This document shows, piece by piece, positions 8,608 through 17,600 of a stretch of 50,769 nucleotides of DNA. The notes beneath the pieces were generated by a model. The model made no database searches. It saw only the letters and a list, made by a program, of their open reading frames with translations, and was not told the DNA's origin. Positions within the stretch are counted from its first letter, which is position 1. Each line of letters opens with the position of its first letter. Location of the stretch: the NCBI GenBank assembly GCA_016869045.1, contig VGFC01000005.1, positions 1-50,769 on the forward strand, read 5' to 3'. The position numbers and the translations under genes were made by a program. The DNA comes from Armatimonadota bacterium (GTDB lineage: Bacteria; Armatimonadota; Zipacnadia; Zipacnadales; VGFC01).

Positions 8608-8659
8608 CCCGCCCCTCGGTAGCTACCAAGGCTTGCCGCCGGGAGAGCCGAGGGGCGGG
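8608..8659 (+). repeat. Perfect 12-bp inverted repeat between the small and large secreted genes
   Basis: CCCGCCCCTCGG at 8608-8619 pairs perfectly with CCGAGGGGCGGG at 8648-8659 across a 28-base loop. There is no T-run, so it is a weak terminator candidate at best. An mRNA structure that separates expression of the two secreted genes, or a protein-binding palindrome, is also possible. Confidence 0.5.
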
Positions 8660-8695
8660 AGAAGACCATCGCGCAGGCACGGGAGGAGGAGAACC

Positions 8696-10123
8696 GTGAG
8701 GGTCCCTACATCCATCGCTGTCATCGCCATCCTCGGAGCCGGGCTGCTCCTGGCTGGCGGGATCTGGCTGGGGCTACGCGCAGACCGGCCGCAGTCGTCG
8801 AGCGTGGCGCGCCAGACCGGCCTCGGCCCGGGCATGAGCATGGGCGCCCCGATGATGGGCGGCGGGTTTGGCTCGATGGGTCAGGCCGGCCCACCTCAGG
8901 GCTTCGCCGGGCCGCCGGGGTGGGGCGCGCCGCCTCAGGGAGCGCCTTCCGCCCCAGGCGGGACGGGAGGCCCACAAGGGTCCATGTCCATGCCCCCGTG
9001 GTCTGCCGGAGGAGGCCCGCCCGGAGGCGGTTTCCCGGGCGGCGCGCCTGGGTCCATGGGGGGCCCCGGTGGAGCTGCGCCGACCCCCAAGGCGCCAGGA
9101 CCGCCGAGCGCGGGAGCGCCCGGGGGTGCCTGGCCGACCTGGGGACAGGGACCGTCCGGTCCACCGAAGGCGCCCTCCGGGAGTGCGGCGCCCAAGACGA
9201 AGTCCGGGTCCTCCAGCCCCGGGCCGGCGCCGAGCCCCTGGCCGGGCTGGGGGCAGGGGACGGCCGGTCCGCCACAGATGGCCTCTGGATTCGGGGCTCC
9301 AGGGATGTGGCCTGGAGGCTCGTTCGGTGGGCCGGCTGCGTTCGGAGGGCCGTGGGGCGGGGGAGCGCCGACCCCCGGCGCTTCGGCTGACCCTGCGTCC
9401 AAGGCCCTCAACCAGATTCGGGATCAGCTCGCCCTTCTCGCCAGTGCCGCGGAGGACCTGGAGGACGCATCGCTGGCCATCCGGGAGAAGAACCAGGACC
9501 AGGTGAAGGAGATCCTCCATCGGGGTGCGGAGAGGCTGCGCAAGGTCAGTGACGCCTGGCGTAAAGCCACCAACCAACTCGGGAGGGGGCAGCCGTCACC
9601 CCCGGGCGGAGGCCCGACGTGGTCGCCGTGGGGGCCGTGGGGCGGGCCCTCCGCCACCGCGTCAGCGGCCTCTCCGCAGAGCGGCCCGCCCGGATCGTGG
9701 GTGCTGCCGGCTCCTCCCGGAGGGCAGGCCACGACGGATCAAGGGCCGTCGAGGCCGGGAGGCGAGCCCCAGTTCGCCCTGGCTGGGGGAGCCGGCGGCG
9801 AGCAGACGGCCCGTCCGTGGTCCCTCGCAGACTACAAGCCGATCCCGGTGCCCACCGACGAGCCGACTGCGCCGGGGGAGCGCGCCGCCCTCGAGGAGGC
9901 TGTCCGCACCCAGCTCCGGCTGCTACAGGCGCCCTATGCGCAACTGGTGCAGAGCGGCGCTGACGTGCGAGAGGTCCGGGAGGCGCTCCGTTCGTGCCGT
10001 GACACTGTGAACCGCGGCGCCTTGCGGGAAGCGGCTCTCAGCCTCAACGCCGCAGCAGAACTCATCGGACGACTACTGACTCCCAACGCCCCACCCTCCG
10101 GCCGAACTGCTCCGGCGCCATAG
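8696..10123 (+). CDS. Membrane-anchored Gly/Pro/Met-rich protein with helical C-terminus
   Basis: A 475-residue protein of unknown family. The GTG at 8696 is chosen because GGAGGAGGAG lies directly upstream and because it puts one membrane-anchor helix (about 5-26, IAVIAILGAGLLLAGGIWLGL) at the N-terminus. Residues about 40-235 are a low-complexity, probably disordered Gly/Pro/Met/Trp region (GMSMGAPMMGGGFGSMG, many PPGG and WG repeats). About 240-300 is a charged helical segment (KALNQIRDQLALLASAAEDLE), then a second low-complexity stretch. About 385-460 is another helical pair (ERAALEEAVRTQLRLLQAPY and onwards). The pattern suggests an extracytoplasmic scaffold or matrix protein anchored by its N-terminus. 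It is flanked by two small paralogous secreted proteins and then a sensor kinase. No catalytic motif is visible. Confidence 0.75.
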   Translation: MRVPTSIAVIAILGAGLLLAGGIWLGLRADRPQSSSVARQTGLGPGMSMGAPMMGGGFGSMGQAGPPQGFAGPPGWGAPPQGAPSAPGGTGGPQGSMSMPPWSAGGGPPGGGFPGGAPGSMGGPGGAAPTPKAPGPPSAGAPGGAWPTWGQGPSGPPKAPSGSAAPKTKSGSSSPGPAPSPWPGWGQGTAGPPQMASGFGAPGMWPGGSFGGPAAFGGPWGGGAPTPGASADPASKALNQIRDQLALLASAAEDLEDASLAIREKNQDQVKEILHRGAERLRKVSDAWRKATNQLGRGQPSPPGGGPTWSPWGPWGGPSATASAASPQSGPPGSWVLPAPPGGQATTDQGPSRPGGEPQFALAGGAGGEQTARPWSLADYKPIPVPTDEPTAPGERAALEEAVRTQLRLLQAPYAQLVQSGADVREVREALRSCRDTVNRGALREAALSLNAAAELIGRLLTPNAPPSGRTAPAP

Positions 10124-10315
10124 GCCAGGCGACCCGAGGGTGAGCGACCGTCGCAGGAAGATGGTGATCGGACAGCGAACTTGCCTCTCCAAGGCCTGCT
10201 ACTCGGGCTGACGGGCCGTGACTGCGTGCTGCCCCTGCCGGGCGGTGCGCCACGCCCCCACCTGCGAGGGTAGACATCGCCCCCGCGGACCCCCAGGCGA
10301 AGGAGAGGCGAGATG

Positions 10316-10654
10316 ATGAGGAGCAAGCTTGCGAAGACAGCGTTGGTTCTGGCTGTAGGGCTGCTCGTGGTCGCGGTGTGGCATGTCGCGGCCCAGCAAC
10401 CCCAGGGCGGCCCGCCGCAGGGCGGTTTCCCAGGCGGCCCGATGATGGGCGGCCCGGGTCCGATGATGGGGGGCCCACCCCCGATGATGGGCCCGATGGG
10501 CGCGCCGCCCTCGCCGGTTGTTGTGCTCGGCGATGGCGTTGTGTACGTGGCCTTCGACGGCAAGATCACCGCGTTCGAGGCCAAGACGCTGAAGAAGCTC
10601 GCGGAGGCCACCTACTGGGAGCGGCCCGAGCCCCCCAAGCGCCCCAACCCGTAG
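10316..10654 (+). CDS. Small secreted Met/Gly/Pro-rich protein with single PQQ-blade-like module (copy B)
   Basis: A 112-residue paralogue of the protein at 8279. It has a signal peptide (ending WHVAAQ), a linker with MMGG/PMMG repeats, and a C-terminal module with DGVVYVAFDGKITAFEAKTLK and ATYWERPEPP. Two adjacent ATG codons are possible (10313, 10316). The second gives MRSKL, which aligns with MKSRL of copy A and has better spacing from AGGAGAGG. The linker differs greatly in length and composition from copy A while the module and signal peptide are conserved, so the module is the part under selection. Function unknown. A strong hairpin follows the gene. Confidence 0.8.
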   Translation: MRSKLAKTALVLAVGLLVVAVWHVAAQQPQGGPPQGGFPGGPMMGGPGPMMGGPPPMMGPMGAPPSPVVVLGDGVVYVAFDGKITAFEAKTLKKLAEATYWERPEPPKRPNP

Positions 10655-10680
10655 CCCGCGTCGCCCCCTCCCGCACTACT

Positions 10681-10713
10681 CCACAGGCCGAGGCCTTGCG
10701 CCTCGGCCTGTGG
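10681..10713 (+). terminator. Strong hairpin, probable terminator
   Basis: CCACAGGCCGAGGC (10681-10694) pairs perfectly with GCCTCGGCCTGTGG (10700-10713) around a 5-base loop, 26 bases after the stop of the small secreted gene. The following bases are CCTTCC rather than a T-run, so it is intrinsic-like but not canonical. It separates the secreted trio from the kinase gene, which has its own promoter. Confidence 0.6.
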
Positions 10714-10751
10714 CCTTCCCGAAACATTGCGCTCACGTCGGCGTGACCCCG

Positions 10752-10760
10752 TGGTATACC
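10752..10760 (+). promoter_or_regulatory. Predicted leaderless extended -10 promoter of the CHASE2 kinase gene
   Basis: TGG-TATACC forms an extended -10 whose hexamer (10755-10760) ends seven bases before the ATG at 10768. No Shine-Dalgarno sequence is present, so the transcript is predicted to be leaderless, as for the regulator gene at 7454. No convincing -35 is visible, which is compatible with an extended -10 promoter. Confidence 0.4.
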
Positions 10761-10767
10761 TCGATTC

Positions 10768-13518
10768 ATGCAAAGCACGTCTGCGACTCAGGCCGGCTCT
10801 GCAGGTCCGGGCCTGCCGTTGCGGCTGGCGAACGGGCCCTTTGGGCGCGCGCTCCTGGGCGTGGCCCTGGGGCTTGTGCTTCTTGCCGCGCAGCAGTCCG
10901 GATGGTTCCGGCAGGCCGACCTGTCACTGCTGGACCGGCTGAACGCGCTCGTCCAACGGCCCGGGGAGCGGCCCCTGGTGGTGGTCGTCGCCGCCCCGTC
11001 TCAGGCCGCCGACGCTCGGACCTGTGCGGCTGCTCTGGCGAATGCGCTCGAGGCAGGCGCGGCGGCCGTGGGGCTTGACGAGACCTACCTGTACGTCGGC
11101 GCCGGCGCTCCGCCCGGACAAGCGGGAGGCCTGGTCGCTCTGGCGTCTGACCGCCGCTGCGTGGTCGCCGAGGCAGTGCCGGGAGGCCTGAAGGGGATCG
11201 GCTCGGCGAGACCTCGGCTGGCCGCCATGGAGCAGTTCCGCTACGAGGGAGGCCGGTCGCGCAAGGTAGTGCCGCGCCGCGCGTACACCGACGAGGGCAC
11301 GCCCGTCGGGTTCGTAGGCCAGGTCGCGGTGAAGGCGCTTGCCGGCTCGGCCCGAAGCCCCCTTGACCGCCGCCGCGTCGAGCGCAGCCTTGGATACCTG
11401 GATTCCTCGACCGGAATGCTGCTCGACTACTCCCTGCGTCCCGCGCCGGTGCGGATGACGACGCTCGAGTCGTTGGCCAAGGCGCCGGCGGTGGCCTTGC
11501 GCGAGCGGCTGCTGGGCCGGGTCGTGCTGCTGTCGTCGGAGTCGTGGAACGTGGTGGCTCACGCGTGGCAGTCGGGCAACTCCTCGACCCCGCGCGCGGT
11601 CGAGCCGGCGGTCGCCTGGGCCATCGCGAGCGTTCTCTCGGGAACGGGCGCCGCCGAGCCCCAAGTCGAGCTACTCGCCAGCGCGCTGGTGCTGAGCTCT
11701 CTCCTCCTGATGCTGACCATGGGGGATCGTGGCCTTGGCGGCAAGTTCCTCGCCGCTGCAGTTGCCTTCGTTGGCCTGGCGGGTCTGTCGGTGGGCAGCC
11801 TGGCGTGCTGGCGGGTCTTCGTGCCGCCATGCTCCTTGGCGGCAGCCATCACCGCCGCCTTCCTGGTCTCCACATGCCTCGAACTGGCCGAGGCCGGCAA
11901 GCTGATCGCCCGCGAGTCCGTCGCGGACACGGACGGCGGCCTGTGGGGCGATCGCCGGGAGTCGGCCACCCCCCTTGTCGCAGTCGAGGAGACTCTCCGC
12001 TCGATTCTCGGCTGGCACTCGCTCCCCGGCGTGGCTCTCTTGCTCAGGGATTCGGCGCGGCCGACGGGGATGGTCGTCATGTCCGCCGATGGAACGCCGG
12101 ACTGGAGCGGACGCCCGGGGCTCCAGGCGCTGGGTGACGAAGCCCTACTGGCTGCTATCCCGTCCGTGGGTGACTGGCCGGAGGGCGGTCACAAGGCCTT
12201 GGCGGTTCCCGCCGTGCTGGAGCCGGGTCGGGGAGCCGCGCTTATCCTCGCGGCCTCGCATCTGCCCGTCCATCCCGATGTCGTCGAGTTCGGCGCCCGG
12301 GTTGTGCGACAGCTGCTGGCCGGGCGAGTGCCACGCTCCGGTCTCAGTGCGATGGTCCTGGATGCTGAGACACGACCCTGGAAGCTCCCGCTCCCTGCCC
12401 AGTTGGCGCGGCTCGGGGCTTCGCGTCTGGCTCGGCAGCAGCAGGCCGCGGTGGCCGCCGCCTGGCGTGCCGGCCCACATGAGGCAGTCATCGTCTTCGA
12501 TACGAGCGGCAAGCCCGCGCTGTGGAACCGGCGCGCGGAGACGCTGTTCGACGGCGAGAAGGGCGCCGACCTCAGCCAGGCCCACATTGTCCCGCTGCTC
12601 GCCAAGGTGCTCGAGACGAGCGAGGCGGAGGTCCGAGACGCGGCGATGGGCGTGCTGCTTCACGGCACACCCTACATCTGCGATCTGGAGGACCCGGCGG
12701 GCAGGTACAACTACGTCGCGAGCCTCACGCGGGTCGGGCCGGACGGAGAGAGCCCGGCGGGCCTCGCGTTGCGGTGCATCGACGTGACGGGCGTCTGCCG
12801 GCCGGCGCGGGTCGAGGCCCGGCTGATGAGCATCGCGGCCCATGAGATGCGCACGCCGCTGACCTCCGTGATGGGCTATGCAGAACTCCTACAGGGGCAG
12901 GCCGAGGAGGGGTCGGCGGCGAGGCGCTACGCGGAGGCCATCCAGCGCCAGGCCGAGCGCATGGAAGCGGTGGTCGGCGAGCTGTTGACGGTGACCCGCC
13001 TAGAGGCCGGTCGCGAGGAGCTGCTCATCGAGGCGGCGGACATGGGGGCGCTGGCGCGGGGAGTCGTGGCCGGATTGCAGCCCATGGCCAATGCGCGGCA
13101 CATCACACTTGTGGTGCATGTGACCGGTGAGGCAACCCTCCGTGGTGATGTGCCCAAGCTCGAGCGGGTCGTCGAGAACCTCGTAACCAACGCGATCAAG
13201 TACAGTCCCGAAGGCGCCTCGGTGTCCGTGAGCCTGCGCCCGGAGGCCGACCGGGTGATCCTTGACGTGCAGGACACCGGGCACGGCCTGTCGGTGGAGG
13301 ACGCGCCGTATGTCTTCGAGAAGTTCTACCGCGCGAAGAACCACCACACCGAGGGCGTCGAGGGGACGGGCCTGGGCCTGGCGATCGTGAGGCTCATTGT
13401 CGAGGCCCACGGCGGGTCGGTCTCACTCAGGAGCGTGGAGGGAGCGGGCTCCACCTTCACGGTGGCGTTGCCGGTGGCGGGACCCGCGGCGAAGCACGTG
13501 TCCGATCCAGCCGCCTGA
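10768..13518 (+). CDS. CHASE2-type sensor histidine kinase with PAS domain
   Basis: A 916-residue membrane kinase. TM1 lies at about 27-43. The extracytoplasmic segment of about 230 residues begins ADLSLLDRLNALVQRPGERP and VVVVAAPSQ, the typical opening of CHASE2 sensors, and is closed by three further hydrophobic helices (about 295-375). A variable GAF-sized region follows. A PAS-like domain at about 570-670 includes EAVIVFDTSGKPALWNRRAETLF. HisKA has H692 in AAHEMRTPLTSVMGYAELL. The ATPase domain has the N-box NLVTNAIKYSPEG, G1 at D836 (DTGHGLS), FEKFYRAKN and GTGLGLAIVR. No receiver domain or partner regulator is adjacent, so it is an orphan kinase that may signal to the regulator at 6765 or elsewhere. 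The ligand is unknown. Confidence 0.92.
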   Translation: MQSTSATQAGSAGPGLPLRLANGPFGRALLGVALGLVLLAAQQSGWFRQADLSLLDRLNALVQRPGERPLVVVVAAPSQAADARTCAAALANALEAGAAAVGLDETYLYVGAGAPPGQAGGLVALASDRRCVVAEAVPGGLKGIGSARPRLAAMEQFRYEGGRSRKVVPRRAYTDEGTPVGFVGQVAVKALAGSARSPLDRRRVERSLGYLDSSTGMLLDYSLRPAPVRMTTLESLAKAPAVALRERLLGRVVLLSSESWNVVAHAWQSGNSSTPRAVEPAVAWAIASVLSGTGAAEPQVELLASALVLSSLLLMLTMGDRGLGGKFLAAAVAFVGLAGLSVGSLACWRVFVPPCSLAAAITAAFLVSTCLELAEAGKLIARESVADTDGGLWGDRRESATPLVAVEETLRSILGWHSLPGVALLLRDSARPTGMVVMSADGTPDWSGRPGLQALGDEALLAAIPSVGDWPEGGHKALAVPAVLEPGRGAALILAASHLPVHPDVVEFGARVVRQLLAGRVPRSGLSAMVLDAETRPWKLPLPAQLARLGASRLARQQQAAVAAAWRAGPHEAVIVFDTSGKPALWNRRAETLFDGEKGADLSQAHIVPLLAKVLETSEAEVRDAAMGVLLHGTPYICDLEDPAGRYNYVASLTRVGPDGESPAGLALRCIDVTGVCRPARVEARLMSIAAHEMRTPLTSVMGYAELLQGQAEEGSAARRYAEAIQRQAERMEAVVGELLTVTRLEAGREELLIEAADMGALARGVVAGLQPMANARHITLVVHVTGEATLRGDVPKLERVVENLVTNAIKYSPEGASVSVSLRPEADRVILDVQDTGHGLSVEDAPYVFEKFYRAKNHHTEGVEGTGLGLAIVRLIVEAHGGSVSLRSVEGAGSTFTVALPVAGPAAKHVSDPAA

Positions 13519-13557
13519 GTGCGTGAGTCGTTCCTCGATGCGACGGGCCCGATTCCC

Positions 13558-14328
13558 ATGAATCCTCCTGCCTCCGCGCCCCCAGACGAGGCCTGGTGGC
13601 GCGCCTTCTTCGAGAGCCCCGATTCGCTGACCCTCGCGTTCTTCCCCGACGACTGGGTGACCGACCGGCAGGTGAAGGGCCTGGACCGCCTGCTAATGCC
13701 GTGGCGCCCGCGGCGGGTTCTCGATCTATGCTGCGGCCACGGCCGCCACATGGCCCCGCTGCTCGAACGCGGGTATCCGGTGGTGGGCCTGGATGCGTCG
13801 AGCCTGATGGTGACGCGGGCGCAGGCCGCCGTCCGCCAGACGGGTGCAACCGGGGGCGTGGTCCGAGGCGAGGCGCAACGCCTGCCCTTCGCGGAGGGAG
13901 CTTTCGACGTTGTCATCTGTCTCTTCAACAGCTTCGGCTATCTCCCGACCGATGAGGAGAACGAGCAGGTCCTGCGCGAGACCGCGCGCTGTCTGCGGCC
14001 GCGCGGCCGATTCCTGCTCGACACGCGTAACCGTGCGTACCAGCTCTCCCAACTGCCGTTCTCGGAGATCGTGCCTCTGCAAGGTGGCGGCGCCGTGTGG
14101 CTCGAATGCAGGCACGATGTGCCGCGCGGTCGTCTGGTGAGTGAGTTCCGATCCGCAGGGACCGGCAAGCTGCTGCACCGCGCGTCGATCCGCACGTACT
14201 CGCTGAGTGAGCTGGAGCGGATGCTGACGCGGTGCGGGCTGCTGATCGCGGAGACCTACGGCGGATACGACTGGACGCCGTTCCGCGGGGACTCGCGGGA
14301 GCTGCTGCTCCTGACGGAACGACGCTGA
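13558..14328 (+). CDS. Class I SAM-dependent methyltransferase
   Basis: A 256-residue Rossmann-fold methyltransferase. Motif I is VLDLCCGHGRH (about 54-64). The acidic residue after strand 2 is in VVGLDASSLMVTRA (D79). Motif II/post II includes FDVVICLFNSFGYL and motif III LRPRGRFLLDTRN. The C-terminal half (IRTYSLSELERMLTRCGLLI) is that of small-molecule or ubiE-like methyltransferases with an AdoMet-binding domain only. The substrate cannot be deduced. ATG 13558 is preferred; a GTG directly after the kinase stop codon (13519) would add 13 residues and allow coupling to the kinase gene. Neither has a clear ribosome binding site. It follows the kinase with at most 39 bases between them. Confidence 0.85.
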   Translation: MNPPASAPPDEAWWRAFFESPDSLTLAFFPDDWVTDRQVKGLDRLLMPWRPRRVLDLCCGHGRHMAPLLERGYPVVGLDASSLMVTRAQAAVRQTGATGGVVRGEAQRLPFAEGAFDVVICLFNSFGYLPTDEENEQVLRETARCLRPRGRFLLDTRNRAYQLSQLPFSEIVPLQGGGAVWLECRHDVPRGRLVSEFRSAGTGKLLHRASIRTYSLSELERMLTRCGLLIAETYGGYDWTPFRGDSRELLLLTERR

Positions 14329-14340
14329 GAGGACGGCATT

Positions 14341-14555
14341 GGGCGTGATGAATCACGCCCCTACGTCAGGGCACGATGAAGATTGTGTTGATAAAGGCAT
14401 TGTCGGGATTGGTATCCCGACCTACGAGCCACGTAGAGCGCGTAGGAGAGGGTTCTTCCTTTGACGGGGCCCTTTCTCAACACAATCTGAATCGTGCCCC
14501 TACATGAAGGCGCTCGACGGGCACCCGCCATGTAGGGGCGCCATTCATGGCGCCC
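14341..14555. repeat. Cluster of GTAGGGGC-headed palindromic (REP-like) elements
   Basis: The 276-base gap 14329-14604 is filled by related palindromes. GGGCGTGAT-GA-ATCACGCCC (14341-14360, followed by CTACG) and GGGCGCCAT-TC-ATGGCGCCC (14536-14555, preceded by GTAG) are 9-bp stems with the same two-base loop and the same GTAG-G flank in opposite orientation. Between them a larger inverted repeat (14369-14391 with 14477-14499, 21 of 23 positions) has the same GTAGGGGC...ATTCA head on its right arm. Inside that lies GTCGGGAT-TGGT-ATCCCGAC (14402-14421). This is the architecture of REP/BIME clusters. No transposase is nearby. Confidence 0.75.
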
Positions 14556-14604
14556 GCCGAGGCCGCCAGTACACGCCAAGCACGACCGTACTCGGGGGAA
14601 CGCC

Positions 14605-17600
14605 ATGCTACTGAGCGGAGTGATCCTGATGATCGCGGCGGGTGATCTGCCGGCACAGCAACCGCGCCTGTCGGAGCCGTACGAGGCCGAGTATGCCGGC
14701 GAGGACGCAACGGGGAAGCATGTCCTGGGCCTGTGGCAGTTCGCCGAAGGCGCCGAGACGGCGGACTCGTCCGGCCGCGGGCACAACTGCGAGCTGCAGG
14801 GCGCGACGCTCAACGCCGCCGGGCGCTTCGGTGCGTGTCTGGAGTCGTTTCGCGGCTGGCCGGATGAGGACACGCGCCATGCAGCCGTCGTGCCGAATCA
14901 CCCCGACCTCTCGCCGAAGGGCGCGTTCACCATCGAGTGGTGGATGAGCCCGAAGGCGGACCTGGAGGGCTATCCCGACGCCTTCCTGATCGACAAGAAG
15001 TACGTCGCCGATGCTGACTACCAGATCATCCTGGGTGCCGCGGACAAGGGCAACCTCCGGCGGCTGCGGGCCAACCTGGGCTTCGGAAATGGCTCTGAGA
15101 CCTACAACTCCGAGGCGGCGGTCTTCGAGGCGGGCAAGTGGTATCACGTCGCCTTCGTCTACGACGGGCAGGGCGGCGGGCGTTTCGTGCTCAATGGCCG
15201 CGGCTTCGGCGGGGGCGAGGTGCCGGGTCGCGGTTCCATCGGCGCCGGCACGCACGCGCTCAACATCGGCGACCGCGTGGGGAGCTACTACCACGGCTTC
15301 CCTGGTCTGCTGGATCAGGTGCGCCTGTGCCAAGGCGCGCTCGAGTTCCGCCGGGCGGGCATCGACCTCGCCACCGTGCGACGGGCGTATGTGCGCATGG
15401 AGCAGGCGCCGCCGCTGAAGCTGGCGGTCACGAACTTCCAGCGTTCCCCCCTCTCCGGCGCGCAAGTCCGGGTCTCTCTGAGCGGGGCAGGCGAGACGCA
15501 GTTCGCTGTGCCGGAACTCGCCTCCGGCGCGACTACGGAGATCGGGTACCCTCTCAACACCGCGCTGCGCCCGGACGCATACTCACTGCGGGCGGCGGTC
15601 GAGATCCCCGGCGCCGACCCTTACACGAGCGAGCAGTCCTTTGGGGTGACGATCGTTCCGCGGCCGCTGCCGCACGTCATGCCGGTGCTCATGTGGGGAA
15701 TCGGCAGCCCGAGCGAGGTGCGCAAGGAGACGGAGCGCCTGAAGCGGATCGGCTTCACGCACTGCGTGGGCCTGGGCGCCGACTACGCGCGCATCTGGGA
15801 CGCCGGCGCGCCGACGGAGGCCTCCTCTCCGGCGGATGTCGCGAGCGCCCGCGCCATGCTGGATGAGGCGCTCGTGAACGGTATTGGCATCTGCGCGCAG
15901 CTCTCGCCCGGACGCTGGGCCGGGGAGAAGCCGGAGCTGCGTCGCGTCACCCGGGACGGCAAGCCGTACGACAAGCCGGAGGTCTGCGGCCTGCTGCCTG
16001 AGGTGCAGAGCTTGTGCCGGAACGTCGGCGTGTCGGTGGCGCAGACGTACGGGGACTACCCCGCGTTCGACGCCGCTTTGCTTCACACTGAGGTGCGCGA
16101 CGGCGCGAACCTCTGCTTCCACGAACAGGACCGCGCTGCGTTCCGCGCTGCGACGGGCCTGGAGGTTCCCGAGGCGGCCCAGGCCAAGTGGGGTGTCTCC
16201 CACTCCAAGCTCCCCAACTTCCCCGCCGATCGAGTGATCGAGGACAACGATCCGATCTACGTCTACCAGAAGTGGTATTGGCAGGCGGGCGATGGCTGGA
16301 ACGGGCTGAACACAGCCCTCGCGGAGGGGCTCAAGTCCACGGGCCGCAAGAACCTGTGGACGTTCCACGACCCGGCCGTCCGCGTCGCGAGCGTACTGGG
16401 CAGCGGCGGCGCGGTGGACTACCTCTCGCAGTGGACCTACTCCTACCCCGATCCGCTCCGAATCGCTACCGCGACCGATGAGTTACTGACGATGGCGCGC
16501 AATGCGGGGCGCCCGCAGGACCTGATGAAGATGACCCAGATCATCTGGTACCGCTCGCAGACCGCGCCCGTTAGCGAGGCCAGCCAGCAGAAGGTCGCCG
16601 CGCAGTCCGTCTGGGAGGACTCCGAGCCGGACGCCGCCTTCATCACGATCGCGCCGATGCACTTGCGCGAGGCGTTCTGGACCAAGATCGCGCGCCCGAT
16701 CCAGGGCATCATGTACCACGGATGGCAGTCGCTTGTACCAACGGGCAGCACCTCCGGCTACCGCTACACTCATCCGCAGACGCAGCACGAACTCACGCGG
16801 CTCACCCACGAGATCGTCCAACCGCTGGGGCCCACGCTGAGGCAGGTGCCCGAGGCCAAGAGCGACGTGGCGTTCCTGGAGAGCTTCGCGAGCGAGATGT
16901 TCGCGGGACGGGGCACGTACGGGTGGGGGCACACCTGGCTCGGCGACGCGTACCTCATCCTGCAGTGGGCGCAGTTGCAGCCGGAGATTGTCTTCGACGA
17001 GACGGTCGCGCAGAAGGGCCTCGACGGCTATCGCGTCCTGGTGATGATGGACTGCGATGTGCTCACCCGAACGGTGGTCGAGAAGGTGCAGGCCTTCCAG
17101 AAGGCCGGCGGACTCGTCGTCGCCGACGACCGGCTCTGCCCGGCGATCCGCCCCGACATCGTGCTCATTCCCTACGAGCGCACGAAGCAGGCGGACGTTG
17201 ACAAGGCCGCCCTGCAGGCCCTCGCCGCGCAGCTCTGTCAGCAACTCGACAAGCGCTATCAGCGGCACGTGGACTCGTTGAACCCGAATGTCGTGACCCA
17301 CTACCGGCGCTATGGGACGACCGACTACGTCTTCCTCATCAATGACCACCGCGAGTTCGGCGACTACGTCGGCCGCTACAAGCTCGTCATGGAGCGCGGC
17401 CTGCCGTCCTCGGCGACCGTCACCATCGCTCGACCGGCGAAGGCGGTGTACGACCTCGTTCGCCATCGGCCCGTGACCATCCGGCAGGCCGATGGCAAGT
17501 TGCAGCTCGACGCCGATGTGGAGCCGTGCGACGGCCGGCTGCTGATGGTCACCGACCGGGCGATCGCCGGCGTGAACATCGAGGCGCCGGAGACGGCCAA

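Noticed and set aside
10766-11830. Large antisense frame opposite the CHASE2 kinase
   Set aside because: Pro/Arg/Ala-rich shadow without domains; the kinase frame contains all catalytic motifs.
14329-14604. Possible structured ncRNA or riboswitch before the LamG gene
   Set aside because: The structure is explained by REP-like palindromes in both orientations; no known aptamer core is recognisable.
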